From NCBI RefSeq assembly GCF_001956695.1, contig NZ_CP019070.1, positions 2,108,001 to 2,172,000 on the forward strand: a stretch of DNA of 64,000 nt, read 5' to 3'. Shown here in pieces: positions 62,984-64,000 of the stretch. Origin of the DNA: Poseidonibacter parvus. GTDB taxonomy: Bacteria; Campylobacterota; Campylobacteria; Campylobacterales; Arcobacteraceae. The notes under the pieces were generated by a model. It was not told where the DNA came from, searched no databases, and saw only the letters and a program-made list of their open reading frames with translations. Position 1 is the first letter of the stretch. Every line of letters starts with the position of its first letter. A program made the translations under genes and the position numbers.

Positions 62984-64000
62984 CTATTTACCTAAACAAA
63001 ACTCTCCAAACATTACATCTAACATTTGGTCATTTTCATATGGTCTTGTAATATTTGATATATTTTCTAAAGCTTCTGTTATATGATGAGCAAAGAATTC
63101 TAACTCACCACTATCAAGTGGCATAATAGATTGCTCTATATGAGATAGCGTTAATTCAACTGATGATACTTGTCTTTTTGAAACAAGAGTCATTTCATCA
63201 CTATGTGTATTTGAATCTAATATTGTTTCAATATTTTTTATAAGTGGATTTATATCTTGTTTTGTAGATAATTCAATAAAATCACTTATTAAAGATTTAT
63301 CAAAGCTATTTTCTAAATCAGATTTATTTAAAACTTTTATGATCTCTTTTTCTTTATTTGAAGATATTAAATCTATAATTTTTTCATCTTCACTATCACA
63401 AGTTTTACTATTATCAAATAATGCAATTACAATATCAGCTTCATTAATCGCTTCAATTGATTTTTCAATTCCTATTTTTTCAATAACATCACTTGCATCT
63501 CTAATTCCTGCAGTATCAACTATTTTAATTATATGAGTACCAATTTTTACAGACTCTTCAATAGTATCCCGTGTAGTTCCTGCAATATCTGAGATAATCG
63601 CTCTATCATAGTTTAGAAGCTTGTTAAGTAGCGATGACTTTCCAACATTAGGTTTTCCAATGATTGCCACTTTAAAGCCTTCTATCATTCCCTCACGTCT
63701 TTTACTAGCATCAAGAGTATTTGATAGTTTTACAATAATTTTATCCATTTTATTTTTGATTTGCTCAAAAATATCTGATGGTAAATCATCTTCAGCATAA
63801 TCAATTGAAACTTCTGTATAAGCTAGCATAAATAGTAAATCTTCTCTAATATCATTTACAAAAGATGTTAGTTCACCTTTTAATTGTCTTGCTAATAATT
63901 TAACTGCATCTACGCTTCTAGCTTCAATAATTTTAGAAATTGCTTCAGCTTTTGATAAATCTATTTTATTATTTAAAAAAGCTCTTTTTGAAAACTCACC
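62984..64000 (-). CDS. mnmE: tRNA modification GTPase MnmE (5' end beyond window)
   Basis: This is the C-terminal 338 or so residues of MnmE, which with MnmG modifies wobble uridines of tRNA. The frame stays open to the right edge, reading GEFSKRAFLNNKIDLSKAEA, a conserved part of the N-terminal/helical region. The G domain has GKPNVGKSSLL (G1), GTTRDTIEE (G2), DTAGIRDA (G3) and LNKSDL (G4). The C-terminus FGEFCLGK matches the conserved FCIGK end. The start is outside the window. Confidence 0.96.
   Translation of the reverse strand, partial: GEFSKRAFLNNKIDLSKAEAISKIIEARSVDAVKLLARQLKGELTSFVNDIREDLLFMLAYTEVSIDYAEDDLPSDIFEQIKNKMDKIIVKLSNTLDASKRREGMIEGFKVAIIGKPNVGKSSLLNKLLNYDRAIISDIAGTTRDTIEESVKIGTHIIKIVDTAGIRDASDVIEKIGIEKSIEAINEADIVIALFDNSKTCDSEDEKIIDLISSNKEKEIIKVLNKSDLENSFDKSLISDFIELSTKQDINPLIKNIETILDSNTHSDEMTLVSKRQVSSVELTLSHIEQSIMPLDSGELEFFAHHITEALENISNITRPYENDQMLDVMFGEFCLGK

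Overview
The window is AT-rich, densely packed chromosomal DNA from a Campylobacterota bacterium, most likely an Arcobacter-group species. The evidence is the ATP synthase gene order (birA-parA-parB-atpF'-F-H-A-G-D-C) followed directly by tolQRAB-pal-cpoB, a short ProB without a PUA domain, a BirA without a DNA-binding domain, and overlapping gene ends with AT-rich extended -10 promoters. This placement is inferred from gene content and order, not from a search.

Bases 1-14531 (+) are a surface-polysaccharide locus: rmlACDB (dTDP-L-rhamnose), a Wzx-type flippase, a Wzy-type polymerase/ligase, four glycosyltransferases, a hexapeptide acyltransferase, a YdcF-like protein, and an unusual trio (nucleotidyltransferase-like, APH-fold phosphotransferase-like and thymidylate-kinase-like proteins). 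Bases 14548-17485 (-) hold a small uncharacterised peptide-modification module: a 69-residue Tat-signal peptide, an HPr-kinase-like protein, a PqqD-like protein and an NTP_transf_5-type nucleotidyltransferase. Decayed remnants of gmd and fcl (GDP-L-fucose synthesis) lie inside it. Bases 17636-21538 encode the export and control parts: a Wza-like lipoprotein, a Wzc-like tyrosine autokinase with a Tyr-rich tail, and a PHP-type tyrosine phosphatase.

Bases 21580-32136 (-) are one 3518-residue type I-secreted adhesin, with a LapA-like N-terminus, nine nearly identical 141-residue repeats and four roughly 209-residue repeats. An orphan OmpR-family regulator with a degenerate acidic pocket diverges from it. 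Together with the polysaccharide genes this looks like a biofilm or surface-matrix island.

From 32940 to the end the genes are mostly core housekeeping: mtnN, fabD, slyD, the Tol-Pal system, F1/Fo ATP synthase, parAB, birA, a transporter, a histidine kinase, fmt, proB, obgE, rpmA, rplU, ridA, dnaG, a LapB-like protein, rnc, aroC, htpX, a cytosolic 5'-nucleotidase, sixA and a partial mnmE.

The most striking object is dnaG. Its reading frame contains a 381-residue intein with a LAGLIDADG endonuclease domain, inserted exactly at the fourth cysteine ligand of the primase zinc finger, so that splicing restores the CHC2 motif. The second is the Tat-peptide/kinase/PqqD/nucleotidyltransferase module beside the polysaccharide export genes.
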